NCBI GenBank assembly: GCA_030374805.1
Contig: JARGSG010000189.1
Coordinates: forward strand, 1,302,001 to 1,366,000
Length of the DNA stretch: 64,000 nucleotides
Reading direction: 5' to 3'
From: Gracilaria gracilis
Lineage: Eukaryota; Rhodophyta; Florideophyceae; Gracilariales; Gracilariaceae
In this document: one piece after another, positions 19,817-28,635 of the stretch
Layout: each line of letters opens with the position of its first letter
Numbering within the stretch: position 1 is the first letter of the stretch
Translations under genes and position numbers: made by a program
Notes under the pieces: generated by a model
What the model was told of the DNA's origin: nothing
Seen by the model: the letters and a program-made list of their open reading frames with translations, nothing else
Databases searched by the model: none

Positions 19817-22800
19817 TCAGTTTCCACGTCCTTCGCCAAGTAACCGACTGCACTTATCAATCAGTGCATTTGAAATATGTTCCCGGTTCTTAAGAGACGC
19901 TTGCAACAACTGTCTGAGAGCACCACAAGCCGCCTTTCTCGACCCAGCATCCCCTCTCGAAATTGCCATCCCAAAGTACTCCACCGCATTCGCACGTGAT
20001 GGAGTGACGCCTGGGGCGCCTTCCCATAACAGTTCGGCCAGATTTCTGCACGCGTGATGACGCTCTTGTCTTTCAATCGCCAGCTCATAGGCGCGAACGG
20101 CGGAAGGAGCGTCAATCTCCACTCCAGGAGCCCCATGCCGAAGCAGCAGACCCAAGTTGTTTGCCGCGATTGCGTCGCCATGCCGCGACGCAATTTCATA
20201 CAAACCTCTTGCGGCAACTCCATCCGGCTCTAGACCCGCCGCGCCATCGTGAAGCATTACCCCCAGGTTGACCGCAGCTGGCGGATATCCCTGATCCACA
20301 GCAATCTGGTAGTAGTAACGCGCCCTTTCACCATCAACACCGATATCGTTTCGGCCATGGTGATACAAAAGCCCCAATCCATTACACGCTTCCGGGTCGC
20401 CCGAAGAAGCAACAGCCTTCTCCCACTCCCGCATGGCTGCTGATACGTTCTTCAGGCTCCCTCCCGCTCCCCATCTATACACCCACCCCAATGCGCTTTG
20501 CGCCGATGACACACCCTCGACACTTCGCTTCTTCAGATAGTCGATCGCCGCCGCTCCGTTCTTCACGTCGTTCTTGTTCCACTTTTCGGTCATGAGTGCA
20601 CTTCTTAGTGACTTTACTTCCTCATCGGAGCGACGCAGATAGTGCGCCGCGGCCTCCCACTCGACTCTTCTCACAACACATAATGGTAGTGCGCCAAGAG
20701 CAACGCGCGTTTTGTCGTTGAGTCCAAGCACCTTGTGGTGGCCGTCGTCCTCTTCCTCATCCGCTCCGTCTTGTAGCTCCGCCAATGGGTGCAGCTCCGC
20801 ATCCCGAACAAAAGTACTAGGTTCGCTATCCTCATTGAAGCGAGTGGTGGCCGATGTGGGTGAAGTCGGTGGCTTCATCGCGGTTACAAAAGTTGAGTTA
20901 CGCATCGTGCCATCGACAGATTTGATGCCAACAGCCTTGTCGAGTAGCATGAATGCGGCTCTCTTCTCATTATCCAAAAGCGCCAGCCCCTTGGCAAACA
21001 TGAGCGCCTGAAGTGTGGAATCGACCTTCCTCTTCACTTCGCGCAACGATGCACGTTTGTCCTTATCCGTCTGAATGCACATGCGGATGATTGGGCGGCA
21101 TTCCAGCGGCACGGCACTCCAGTCAAGCTCATCGGCAATGTTGGCCCGCGCCCACGCATCGTTGGGCGGGTGTTTACCGGTGGCCATATAATACATGATC
21201 CATCCCACACTCCACACGTCAATCTTGGTAAGCGACTTGTTCTCGGGTGGCAGAATATCGGATTCAAGATGAGACAAGTCAGACGAGCGGCGACGACGTG
21301 CAAGCCCCACAATGTCGTCGCTGGAAAACGTGGGGAGGCGACGGCGACGGTGCCCAACGCCTTTGCTGTTGTTATCGATGGCATGCTGCGCAGTGCGAAG
21401 TGATTGCTCCACAACGCTCTGCGCGGTGGTGAGACGCTGTGCCAGCGCGCCATTGGGAACCAAGTGCGCCGCCGAGTGCAGCGGGGTCGGTGCCCTCACA
21501 TCCATGACGGCGCTGTGTTCACTGTGATGCGCGTGAAGTTCCGGGTTCATGTGGTCGTCGCCAAACAGCGCATACGTCTCGTTGTCAAACTGCTGACGCT
21601 GTGAGCCCGAGTTGGAACGAGAGGGCGGCATGGCAATGACAGCGTTGGCGGCGATATTACTACTGCTGCGCCTGCGGGCCACAGAGGCGATGGTGGGCGT
21701 CTGCGGGCGCGGGCTATGGCGCCCATTGGTGGCAGTGGAGGGCGAGGAGGGCATGATACGGCGCTCCCTCTCATAATCGCGGCGACTGCACTTTTCAATG
21801 TGGTGCGCAACAGAGCTCCACATGGAGGGAGTGACCTTCTCCGGCGCGCAGTAGCCCGACAACAACGGGTTGGCGTTCCACGACGACTGGACGCGCGTGC
21901 CATGCGCCTCGTGCGATTGCGGAAAGTCGACGACCTGCACGGCGTACGGCACGAATAAATGCGACGGCGACACAGAGTCGGCCGAGGTGGAGGAACAAAA
22001 CGACGGCACGTTGTCGCGCTGCAGCGCATCGTGCATACACACAGCAGCCGGCAGGTCGTCGTGGTTGCACGGCGACGAGCGCGTGGTGACATTGGAGGTA
22101 GGGATGTAGGTCTGCGCGGCGAGCGACGGCTTTGCAGCAGAGGCGGCGGCGGCGGTGGTCGGCGGCGACGGCTGCTGATGCGACAGCGAGCGCGCGGCGA
22201 GCTGCGGGTGATGCGAGCGGTGATGCGGCGGGTGCGCGGCGTTGGAAGGATGCGGGCGCGGCAGCGAGGCAGCACGCACAAGCGGCGGCGGCGGCTGCGG
22301 CGGCGGCGGCGACGACGACGACGACAGCGGGACACGGTGCGCGGGCAGGTGGCGCGACGTGAGCGGCGACAGCGGCGGCGACAGCGGCGACGGCGGCGAC
22401 GGCGGCGACGCGGGCGGCGGGGGCGGGGCGGGCGGGATGAGCAGCACATTGCCCGGGTGCAGGTCCTGGTGGGTGATTGAGGGATGGACGCGTTGGGCGA
22501 ACAACAATGCAGCCACGACACGCTGCAACACGCGCAGGTGCGTGACGGTGTCGGGGATTTTGCACTGGCGCACCAGATGGTCCAAGGAAGAGCCGCTGCA
22601 CACGCGCATGACGATGTAGCCGACGCAGTTGCTGCCGTTGTTATTGGGCGCGGCGCGCGGCGACGACGCGGCGATGGGCTCCCAATGCGCGCCGCACAGC
22701 GACGGGATGTTGACGCTCTGGCCGAGCGCGTAGCGGTAGTCGGCCTCGCGCACAAAGCGCGCGTAGCCCGAGCGCATGAGGCGCACGGACACGCGGCGCG

Positions 22801-23518
22801 AGCGCCACATAGCCAGCGTAGACTCGGCGTCACTCGCCGCCAGCAGGTTACGCGAGCGCAGCGGCGTGATAGGGCTCTGCACCAGCGAGAAGTACCACGG
22901 GCGTCGCAGCAGCTCGGCGGTGCGCGACGTGAGCACGGCGGGCGGCGAGCGCGTCCTAGTGACGGCGCCGTTGACAGCGCGCGCAGGCGGCAGCGGCGCG
23001 GGCGCGTTGACAGCGACGCGGCGCTTCCACAAGGCGATCTGCACCAGCGTGTCGACGCGGTTGGCCACGCACGCCAAGCGGCGGCGCTCCGGCGCGAGCA
23101 GCGGCGGCGGCGGCGGCGGCGCGGGCGGCGACGCGCGCGCGGCGGCGGCGGCGGCGTACACGCGGTGCGCGCGGTCGACGCGGATGCGCGGGCGCGGGGC
23201 GCGGCGGTGGCGCGCGCGAAGCGCGATCTCTCGCAGCTCGCGTAGCGCGGCGGCGGCGTCGCGCTCGGCGGGCGGCTCGAACAGCGCGGCGTGCGCGCCG
23301 TCCGCGGCGTGCAGCGCCACGGCCAGACGCGCCAGCGCGGCGTGCACGACGCGCAGCGCGCGCGGGGAGCGCGGCGGCGGCGGTGGCGGCGGCGGCGGCT
23401 TGCGCGCGGACAGCTGCGGTAGCCACGGGCGTAGCGCGTCCGCCACGGCGGCGAGCAGCGCGGCGAGCGGTGGCGCGCGCGGCGGCGGCGGCGATGGCGA
23501 AGGCGCGCATGCGTCCAT
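19817..23518 (-). CDS. Helical-domain / degenerate kinase / Sel1-repeat protein
   Basis: 1233 aa from ATG 23518 (MDACAPSPSP). About residues 15-190 are Ala/Leu/Arg-rich helices separated by poly-Pro, like a four-helix bundle. The kinase-like domain starts about 240: the beta-3 motif is VSVRLM, with Arg where Lys is expected; the catalytic loop is HQDLHPGN (about 350); DFG is replaced by DFP (about 527); APEKV (about 558) and WSVGW (about 768) follow. Two long disordered inserts (Pro/Ser/His-rich) separate these motifs. Sel1 repeats (A-x-x-x-L-G-x-x-Y/L-x-x-G-...-A) fill about 985-1175. Loss of the Lys and DFG Gly suggests a pseudokinase. The organisation recalls MLKL-type proteins (helical bundle plus pseudokinase), with Sel1 repeats as the partner-binding part. 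The N-terminal assignment is by pattern only. Confidence 0.75.
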   Translation of the reverse strand: MDACAPSPSPPPPRAPPLAALLAAVADALRPWLPQLSARKPPPPPPPPPRSPRALRVVHAALARLAVALHAADGAHAALFEPPAERDAAAALRELREIALRARHRRAPRPRIRVDRAHRVYAAAAAARASPPAPPPPPPLLAPERRRLACVANRVDTLVQIALWKRRVAVNAPAPLPPARAVNGAVTRTRSPPAVLTSRTAELLRRPWYFSLVQSPITPLRSRNLLAASDAESTLAMWRSRRVSVRLMRSGYARFVREADYRYALGQSVNIPSLCGAHWEPIAASSPRAAPNNNGSNCVGYIVMRVCSGSSLDHLVRQCKIPDTVTHLRVLQRVVAALLFAQRVHPSITHQDLHPGNVLLIPPAPPPPPASPPSPPSPLSPPLSPLTSRHLPAHRVPLSSSSSPPPPQPPPPLVRAASLPRPHPSNAAHPPHHRSHHPQLAARSLSHQQPSPPTTAAAASAAKPSLAAQTYIPTSNVTTRSSPCNHDDLPAAVCMHDALQRDNVPSFCSSTSADSVSPSHLFVPYAVQVVDFPQSHEAHGTRVQSSWNANPLLSGYCAPEKVTPSMWSSVAHHIEKCSRRDYERERRIMPSSPSTATNGRHSPRPQTPTIASVARRRSSSNIAANAVIAMPPSRSNSGSQRQQFDNETYALFGDDHMNPELHAHHSEHSAVMDVRAPTPLHSAAHLVPNGALAQRLTTAQSVVEQSLRTAQHAIDNNSKGVGHRRRRLPTFSSDDIVGLARRRRSSDLSHLESDILPPENKSLTKIDVWSVGWIMYYMATGKHPPNDAWARANIADELDWSAVPLECRPIIRMCIQTDKDKRASLREVKRKVDSTLQALMFAKGLALLDNEKRAAFMLLDKAVGIKSVDGTMRNSTFVTAMKPPTSPTSATTRFNEDSEPSTFVRDAELHPLAELQDGADEEEDDGHHKVLGLNDKTRVALGALPLCVVRRVEWEAAAHYLRRSDEEVKSLRSALMTEKWNKNDVKNGAAAIDYLKKRSVEGVSSAQSALGWVYRWGAGGSLKNVSAAMREWEKAVASSGDPEACNGLGLLYHHGRNDIGVDGERARYYYQIAVDQGYPPAAVNLGVMLHDGAAGLEPDGVAARGLYEIASRHGDAIAANNLGLLLRHGAPGVEIDAPSAVRAYELAIERQERHHACRNLAELLWEGAPGVTPSRANAVEYFGMAISRGDAGSRKAACGALRQLLQASLKNREHISNALIDKCSRLLGEGRGN

Positions 23519-24011
23519 GGAAGGAGGGGGATGGGACGGGGCGGGAGGGGGAAGGGGAGGGGAAGGGGAAGGGGAGGGGGGCGGGGGGAGGGGGGAGGGG
23601 GGAGGAGGAGAGGGAGGGGGAGAGGGATGGAGAGAGAGATATATATATCGCCGGAAGCGAAAAGGGAAAAGGGAAAAGGGGTGAAAGGGGGGGGGGGGGG
23701 GGGGGGGGGGGGGGTGAGGAGCGGAGGGGAAGAGCAGAGCAAAAAAAGGCGTGCGGTTCGTGTGTGAGAGTGTGTGTGTGTATGAGAGGAGATACGAGAA
23801 AGTTAAAGTTAGATAGCGCGCGCTGGCGCGGTGTGTGGATTTGGGTGTGTGTTTGTGTGTGTTGTGTGTGTGTGTTGTGTGTGTGTGTGAGTGTGTGAGT
23901 GTGTGAGTGTGTGAGTGTGTGAGTGTGTGTCGTTTGGCGCGCGCGGGGCGGCTGACAGCGCGGCGGGGGGGGGGTGGGGGGAAGGGAGGGGTCAGCGCGG
24001 CTGACAGCAGG
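23519..24011. repeat. Low-complexity spacer: G-rich, poly-G (28) and TG repeats
   Basis: On the plus strand: GGGA-rich DNA (23520-23635), G28 at 23687-23714, and interrupted TG/TGAG repeats (about 23760-23930). In the minus frame the region stays open and would fuse the two flanking Sel1 genes into about 1800 codons, but it would encode only Pro runs and His-Thr repeats. I read it as the promoter/5' UTR of the kinase-Sel1 gene. Confidence 0.6.
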
Positions 24012-25177
24012 TCAGCGGAGCGCAACGCGCAGCGTGGCGTCGACGCGCAGTCGCAGCGCGCGCGGGGCGCGCAGCGAGAAGCGCCACGTGCGGCGCAGCG
24101 CGGCGAGCGAGCGCTCACAGCGGCGGCGCGCGTCGAGGTCGCCCTCCGCCACGCCGAGCAGTTGCCGCAGCCGAGCCTGCCGCGATGGCCGCGTCCGAGC
24201 CCACGCCGATCCGCGCCTCGCCACTGCAGCAGCGCCAAGTTCCTCGGCGCGTGGCAGCGTTCGCCCCTCGCCAGCGCCAGTCGCAGCAGCGCGCGCGCGC
24301 GCGGCGCGTCGCGCGCCACGCCCGGCGCGCCGCCCGCGTACAGCTGCCCCAGGTTGGCCGCCGCCGACGCCGAGCCCCACGCCACCGCCAGCGTGTAGTA
24401 GCGCTCGGCCTCCGCCGCGTCGGCGCGCAGCCCGCCGCCGCCGCGCCGCAGCAGGAAGCCGATGTTATTGGCCGCGCATGCGCGCCGTTCCGCCGCGCGC
24501 ATGCGCACCACCACCGTGGCGTCGGCGCGCGCGGCGTGCGACAGCTCGGCGCCCATCAGCATGGTGCCCAGCTCTACGGCGCGCTCGCGTTCGCGCGCCT
24601 CGATGGCGCGCACGTACTCGGCGCGCGCCGCGCCGGCCGCCGCCGAGATGCCGCGCGCGCGCGCCGCGTCCAGCCAGTGCAGCACGCGCTGCGCGAAGCG
24701 CCCGCCGCTCAGCGCCGCGCGCATGGCGTACTCGCCGCCGGCGCTGGCGTCGGCCACGTCGCCGTAGTACCACGCCGCCGTGTGCGGCGCGCGCACCGCC
24801 AGCGCCACCGCCATCTCGGACGCGTTGAGCATTCGCGCCACGCGCTCGTACTCCACCGGTCGCACCAAGTACAGCGGCAGCGCGCGCAGCCCCACGGCGC
24901 TCCACACCGTAGTGCCGCGCGCCGTCGCGCCGTCCGTTGGCGCCACGATGCCCACCGCCTCGTCCAGCAGCCGCAGCGCCTCCGCGCCCACGTCGCCGTC
25001 CTGCAGCGCGTGCAGCGCGTGCAGAGCGCGCCGCATCTTGCACTCGTGCGCGCGCACGGTGGCGGGCAGCAGCAGCAGCTGCTGCGCCTCTCGCGCGCGC
25101 TGCAGCTGCGTCTGCCGTTGCAGCTCGTCGTGGTGCGCGTCGTTCACGTCCAGCATCATGGTGGCTGCTGCTGCTGT

Positions 25178-25215
<38 letters not shown>

Positions 25216-25246
25216 CGGCTGCTGCGGCTAGCACGCCACAGCGCAT
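24012..25246 (-). CDS. Sel1-repeat protein related to the kinase-Sel1 neighbour
   Basis: Starts at ATG 25246 with a poly-Ala stretch encoded by a CAG/CAA-type repeat (or at the second Met pair, 25159). It shares with the C-terminal half of the downstream kinase gene the block AVGI...ALPL-V-RPVEYE and Sel1 units such as ACAANNIGFLLRRGGGGL and SAAANLGQLYAGGAPGV followed by RNLALLQWRGA. After that point (about 24212) the relative's C-terminal sequence (LRQLLG...) continues in another frame to a TGA at 24012-24014, so a frameshift, a small intron or a sequence error is likely. There is no kinase domain. It looks like a tandem partial duplication that lost or never had the N-terminal part. Confidence 0.6.
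25159..25232 (-). repeat. CAG/CAA trinucleotide repeat (poly-Ala frame)
   Basis: About 74 nt of interrupted CAG/CAA triplets (minus strand), read as GCA in the open frame starting at 25246 and so encoding alanine. It may be coding or 5' UTR depending on the start used. Confidence 0.8.
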
Positions 25247-25482
25247 GCTTTGACGCCGCCATACAAACTACGGGCGTGCGCGCTCGAGCTGCACGTCCGC
25301 GCTGGCGGGTGGCGGCCCGCGCGCGGCGCGCGGCGTGCGGGGCGCCGAGCGCACGAGTGCAGCCGCAGCAGCTGGCGCCTGCGCGCGGCTCGCGCAGCAC
25401 AGAGGGGGGCGCGCGCTTTCCGCGCCATTATGTATTGTACAGGTATTATTAGATGCATTACGTAACAGTTAACTTGCAACGT

Positions 25483-27567
25483 TTACGCCACGCGCCAGTC
25501 GTGCGGGAACCAGCGCCGCCGATCACTCTGCCACTTGGTGGCGAGGTACACCGCGCCCGCCTCGCTCACGTGGTCGCTGTCGCGGTACAGCAGCTCGCCC
25601 TCGCTCAGCACGCGGCAGTACGTGCCGTCCCACCGCCCGTTATCGCACAGGTACTCGCTCAGCAGCACCGTCTTCGCGCCCGTCTCCTCGCCAACCGCGC
25701 GCAGCACCGCGTTCACGTAGCGCAGCCGCTGCATTGCCAGCGCGCGCGGCGCGCCCACGCACGCCGCCGGCTGCTCGCGCTCCAGCCGCCGCCACTCTTC
25801 GAAGCGCCGCGCTTGCTGCCGCCGCATCTGCCGTAGCCAGCGCTTGCAAGTGAACGTGCCGCGCCCCAGGTCCGGCGGCTCGCCCACCAACACCACCTGC
25901 TTGCCGAGCTTCTGCACGTGCCGCACCGTGCGTCGCAGCGAGCGTTCAAACAGCGCGCGCGACTCATTCAGCGACGGAACCGCTCCGCCGCCGCGCGCCT
26001 CTTGGAAGCGGTACTCGGCAAGCGCGCCGCGCGTAAAGTACTCGCCGCGTTGCACGCTGGTGCTCCACCTGCTCACCAGGAACACGCGTTCCACGGACGG
26101 CTCGTCAACGCGCGCAAGCCAGTCGGCAACAATGCTCTCACACTCTCGTAGCTGCGGCACGGACACGGAGCTCTGTCCAACGCCAACGGACACGCGCACC
26201 TTGCGCACGCCCAGCAGCGGCGAGCACGCAGGCGCGGCGCGCAGCCTCACAAGCGCGCCGTAGCGCCACGCCAAGTAGCCGAACAACGGCGCCAGCACGG
26301 CCGCATGGCTGTCACCGATCACCAGCGAGTGCTTGCGCGACGCGCCCGACCACGTGCCGAACGCGCGCTCGCCAAACGCATCGCTGCTGCCGTTCGCCGC
26401 CGCCTGCGTGCTCACAGCGTCCGTGAGCGCGCGCAGCAGCGACGGCGACGGCGACGACGACGACGACGCGCCGGCAGCGAGCGCGCAGCCGCACGGGCGC
26501 CACAGCACGCCGTGCAGCGCGGCGACGGCGATCGCGGCGGGCGGCAGCAGCCAGCGCCACGAGAGCGCGGCCTCGGCGGCGGTGGCGGAGGGCGGCGCGC
26601 GCAGCGGCGTCTCCACAAAGCGGTGCAGCGCGGCCGCGCACGCCAGCGTGACGGCGGCCAGCAGCACGCTCTCAAGCGCGGAAAGGGATTGCACGCCCAG
26701 CGCGCTGCGCGCGGCGAGCAGCAACGGCCAGTGCAGCAGGTAGAGCGCGTACGAGATGCGCCCCACGTACAGCACGGGCGCGCGCTGCAGACGCGCGCTC
26801 ACGGCGGAGCGCGGCGCCGCTAGCAGCACGGCCACTGCGCCGGCCAGCGGCGGCACGGCGGCCAGCGCGGGGAACGGCGTGGCGCGCGTGTAGGTGACGG
26901 CCGGTAGCAGGATGCACGCCAGGCCGAGGGCGAACAGCAGCTCGGTGAGCAGCGGTGACAGACGCGGCGGCGCGTAGAACGACGCGTACGCGCCCGCGAG
27001 GAACTCAAAGGCGCGGAAGGGCGCGGCGAAGAAGACGTAGCGCGGGTAGTGCGGCAGCGCCAGCTGCGCGGCGAGCAGCAGCAGCAGCGACAGCGCGAGG
27101 ATGAGGTGCGGGCGGCGGCGTAGCACGCGTAGCGCGAGCGGCCACACGAGGTAGAATTGCTCCTCCACGCTGAGCGACCACGTGTGCAGCAGCAGGCTGG
27201 GCACGGCGGGCGCAAAGTAGTCGAGCGACGCGGCAAAGTAATGGTTGGACACGGCCAGGAGCGCGGCGAGCGCGGCGGCGGAGGTGTCGGCCACGCGCAC
27301 GTCCGGCAGCAATGGCGCCAGCGCCATGGTGAGCAGCAGCGTGGCGAACAGCGCCGGCTGCAGGCGGCGCACGCGGCGCGTGTAGAAGACGCGCAGCGAC
27401 GGCTGCGGCGACTCGCGCAGCAGCGACGTGATGAGGAACGCGGACAGCACGAAGAACACGTCCACGCCCACAAAGCCGCCGCTGAGCCAGCCGTAGTGGT
27501 GCGCCAGCACCAGACTCACAGCCAGCGCGCGCAGCACGTCCACGTCAGCGCGGTACTTGAGCCCCAT
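25483..27567 (-). CDS. Acyltransferase-3 / SGNH fusion (OafA-like O-acyltransferase)
   Basis: 694 aa, intronless, ATG 27567 (MGLKYRADVDVLRALAV). The N-terminal half is a multi-pass AT3 domain with the family landmarks R-x-x-A-x-x-V...HH (DVLRALAVSLVLAHHYG), GGFVGVDVFFVLSAFLIT, YTRRVRRLQPA and HTWSLSVEEQFY. The C-terminal part is an SGNH hydrolase-like domain with block I GDSH (about 415) and the closing DSDHVSEAGA (about 663). In bacteria such fusions O-acetylate envelope polysaccharides, the membrane part passing acyl groups to the extracytoplasmic SGNH domain. The full bacterial order in an intronless GC-rich gene suggests ancient transfer. A role in cell-wall polysaccharide acetylation is inferred. 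Confidence 0.9.
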   Translation of the reverse strand: MGLKYRADVDVLRALAVSLVLAHHYGWLSGGFVGVDVFFVLSAFLITSLLRESPQPSLRVFYTRRVRRLQPALFATLLLTMALAPLLPDVRVADTSAAALAALLAVSNHYFAASLDYFAPAVPSLLLHTWSLSVEEQFYLVWPLALRVLRRRPHLILALSLLLLLAAQLALPHYPRYVFFAAPFRAFEFLAGAYASFYAPPRLSPLLTELLFALGLACILLPAVTYTRATPFPALAAVPPLAGAVAVLLAAPRSAVSARLQRAPVLYVGRISYALYLLHWPLLLAARSALGVQSLSALESVLLAAVTLACAAALHRFVETPLRAPPSATAAEAALSWRWLLPPAAIAVAALHGVLWRPCGCALAAGASSSSSPSPSLLRALTDAVSTQAAANGSSDAFGERAFGTWSGASRKHSLVIGDSHAAVLAPLFGYLAWRYGALVRLRAAPACSPLLGVRKVRVSVGVGQSSVSVPQLRECESIVADWLARVDEPSVERVFLVSRWSTSVQRGEYFTRGALAEYRFQEARGGGAVPSLNESRALFERSLRRTVRHVQKLGKQVVLVGEPPDLGRGTFTCKRWLRQMRRQQARRFEEWRRLEREQPAACVGAPRALAMQRLRYVNAVLRAVGEETGAKTVLLSEYLCDNGRWDGTYCRVLSEGELLYRDSDHVSEAGAVYLATKWQSDRRRWFPHDWRVA

Positions 27568-27930
27568 CTGCCCGCGAGTCTGCGCCTAACTTTCTTTAGC
27601 TGCGGCACAGCTACGGCGCCATCGGCGCCATCGTCGCTATCGACGCCATCGTCGCCATCGGCGCTCCGCCGGGAGCGCTCGCGAGCACTTCTGCATCGCG
27701 CCACGCACACGGCGCACACACGTCTCGCACGTGTGCGTGCGCGTGTGCCGCGCACGCGCGCCGGAGCGAGCACGCGCACGCAGCGCACGCGCGGGTCGCG
27801 GCGCACGCGTGCGCGGCGCGGCGCGGCGGCGCACAGCGCGAACGGTACAAAAAGGCGCCGGCGCGCGCGCGGCGGAGCAATCATCCGTACCTATCTGCAA
27901 CTACTCGTAGTTTGACGACGGCAGCACAGA
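27568..27930. promoter_or_regulatory. Divergent promoter region
   Basis: 363 bp between divergent starts, very CG-rich, with GTACAAAAAGGCG about 85 bp upstream of the right-hand ATG as the only TATA-like element. Tandem GCGCCATCG repeats lie at 27614-27660. Confidence 0.4.
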
Positions 27931-28635
27931 ATGGAGCGGGTGAGCCACTTGACGATGCGAGCGAGCGCACTGCTGCTGCTGCTGCTGCCGCTGCTGCTGG
28001 GGGTGCGCGGCGGCGAGGGCAGCCCGCTCACACAGACGCCGCCCACCACCACGCTGCTACGCACCGCCGCCGCCGCCGCCGTCGCCGACGGCGGCCGCGC
28101 CGCCGATGCGTCGCTGCGCGCGCAGCAGCCGCTGTTGCTGCCGCCGCCCCCCGCGCTGCGCGTGCTCGCGAGCCCCACCGACGACGACGAGCTGGACATG
28201 ATGATGATGATGGCGTCGGACACGCCGGCGCCCACCGATCTTGCCGACCTTACCGACGTCACCGACGAGCCGTACGTGTCGCCGGAGCCCAGCTACGACG
28301 CGCCGCTCGTGGACACCGCTGCCACCAAGGTGCCTCCGCTCACCGCTGCTGCTGCGCCGGCTGCTGCTCCTTTGGCGTCGCTTACCAACGCCGACAATTA
28401 CGACACTTCGCCCGTGTCGGCGCGCCCTTACCCGCCGGCTGCTTGCCACTGTCTGTCGTTGGATCACATGTGTGACGGAGTGATTGCGCGCGCTTCGGGT
28501 GTGTGTTCCGCCGACATGGCGGCGTCGGAGCAGTCTGCCGATTGTCACTTTGCGTGCTGTCGTCTGTGTACCGTCAATGCCTTCGTATCGTGGTGCGTGG
28601 ACCCGCAAGTGCAGCTCGCCTGCGACGGGTGGTAG
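27931..28635 (+). CDS. Secreted protein with Cys-rich C-terminus
   Basis: 234 aa. The N-terminus is a signal peptide (RASALLLLLLPLLLGVRG). The middle is Ala/Pro/Thr/Asp-rich and disordered, including MMMMM. The last about 65 residues hold ten or more cysteines (CHCLSLDHMC, CHFACCRLC) and end QLACDGW, as in small disulfide-bonded extracellular modules. I do not recognise the fold. Extracellular or wall location is inferred from the signal peptide. Confidence 0.62.
   Translation: MERVSHLTMRASALLLLLLPLLLGVRGGEGSPLTQTPPTTTLLRTAAAAAVADGGRAADASLRAQQPLLLPPPPALRVLASPTDDDELDMMMMMASDTPAPTDLADLTDVTDEPYVSPEPSYDAPLVDTAATKVPPLTAAAAPAAAPLASLTNADNYDTSPVSARPYPPAACHCLSLDHMCDGVIARASGVCSADMAASEQSADCHFACCRLCTVNAFVSWCVDPQVQLACDGW

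Noticed and set aside
21547-23742. 731-codon minus frame overlapping the kinase gene
   Set aside because: It is Arg/Pro/Ser-rich shadow sequence of the GC-rich kinase-Sel1 gene, with no domain.
22484-25231. Several long plus-strand frames (Ala/Arg/Gly-rich)
   Set aside because: Antisense shadows of GC-rich coding DNA on the minus strand.
19817-25246. A single 1809-codon minus-strand gene
   Set aside because: The middle (23519-24000) encodes only Pro and His-Thr runs from poly-G and TG repeats, and the upstream half has its own Sel1 C-terminus in another frame. Two genes fit better.
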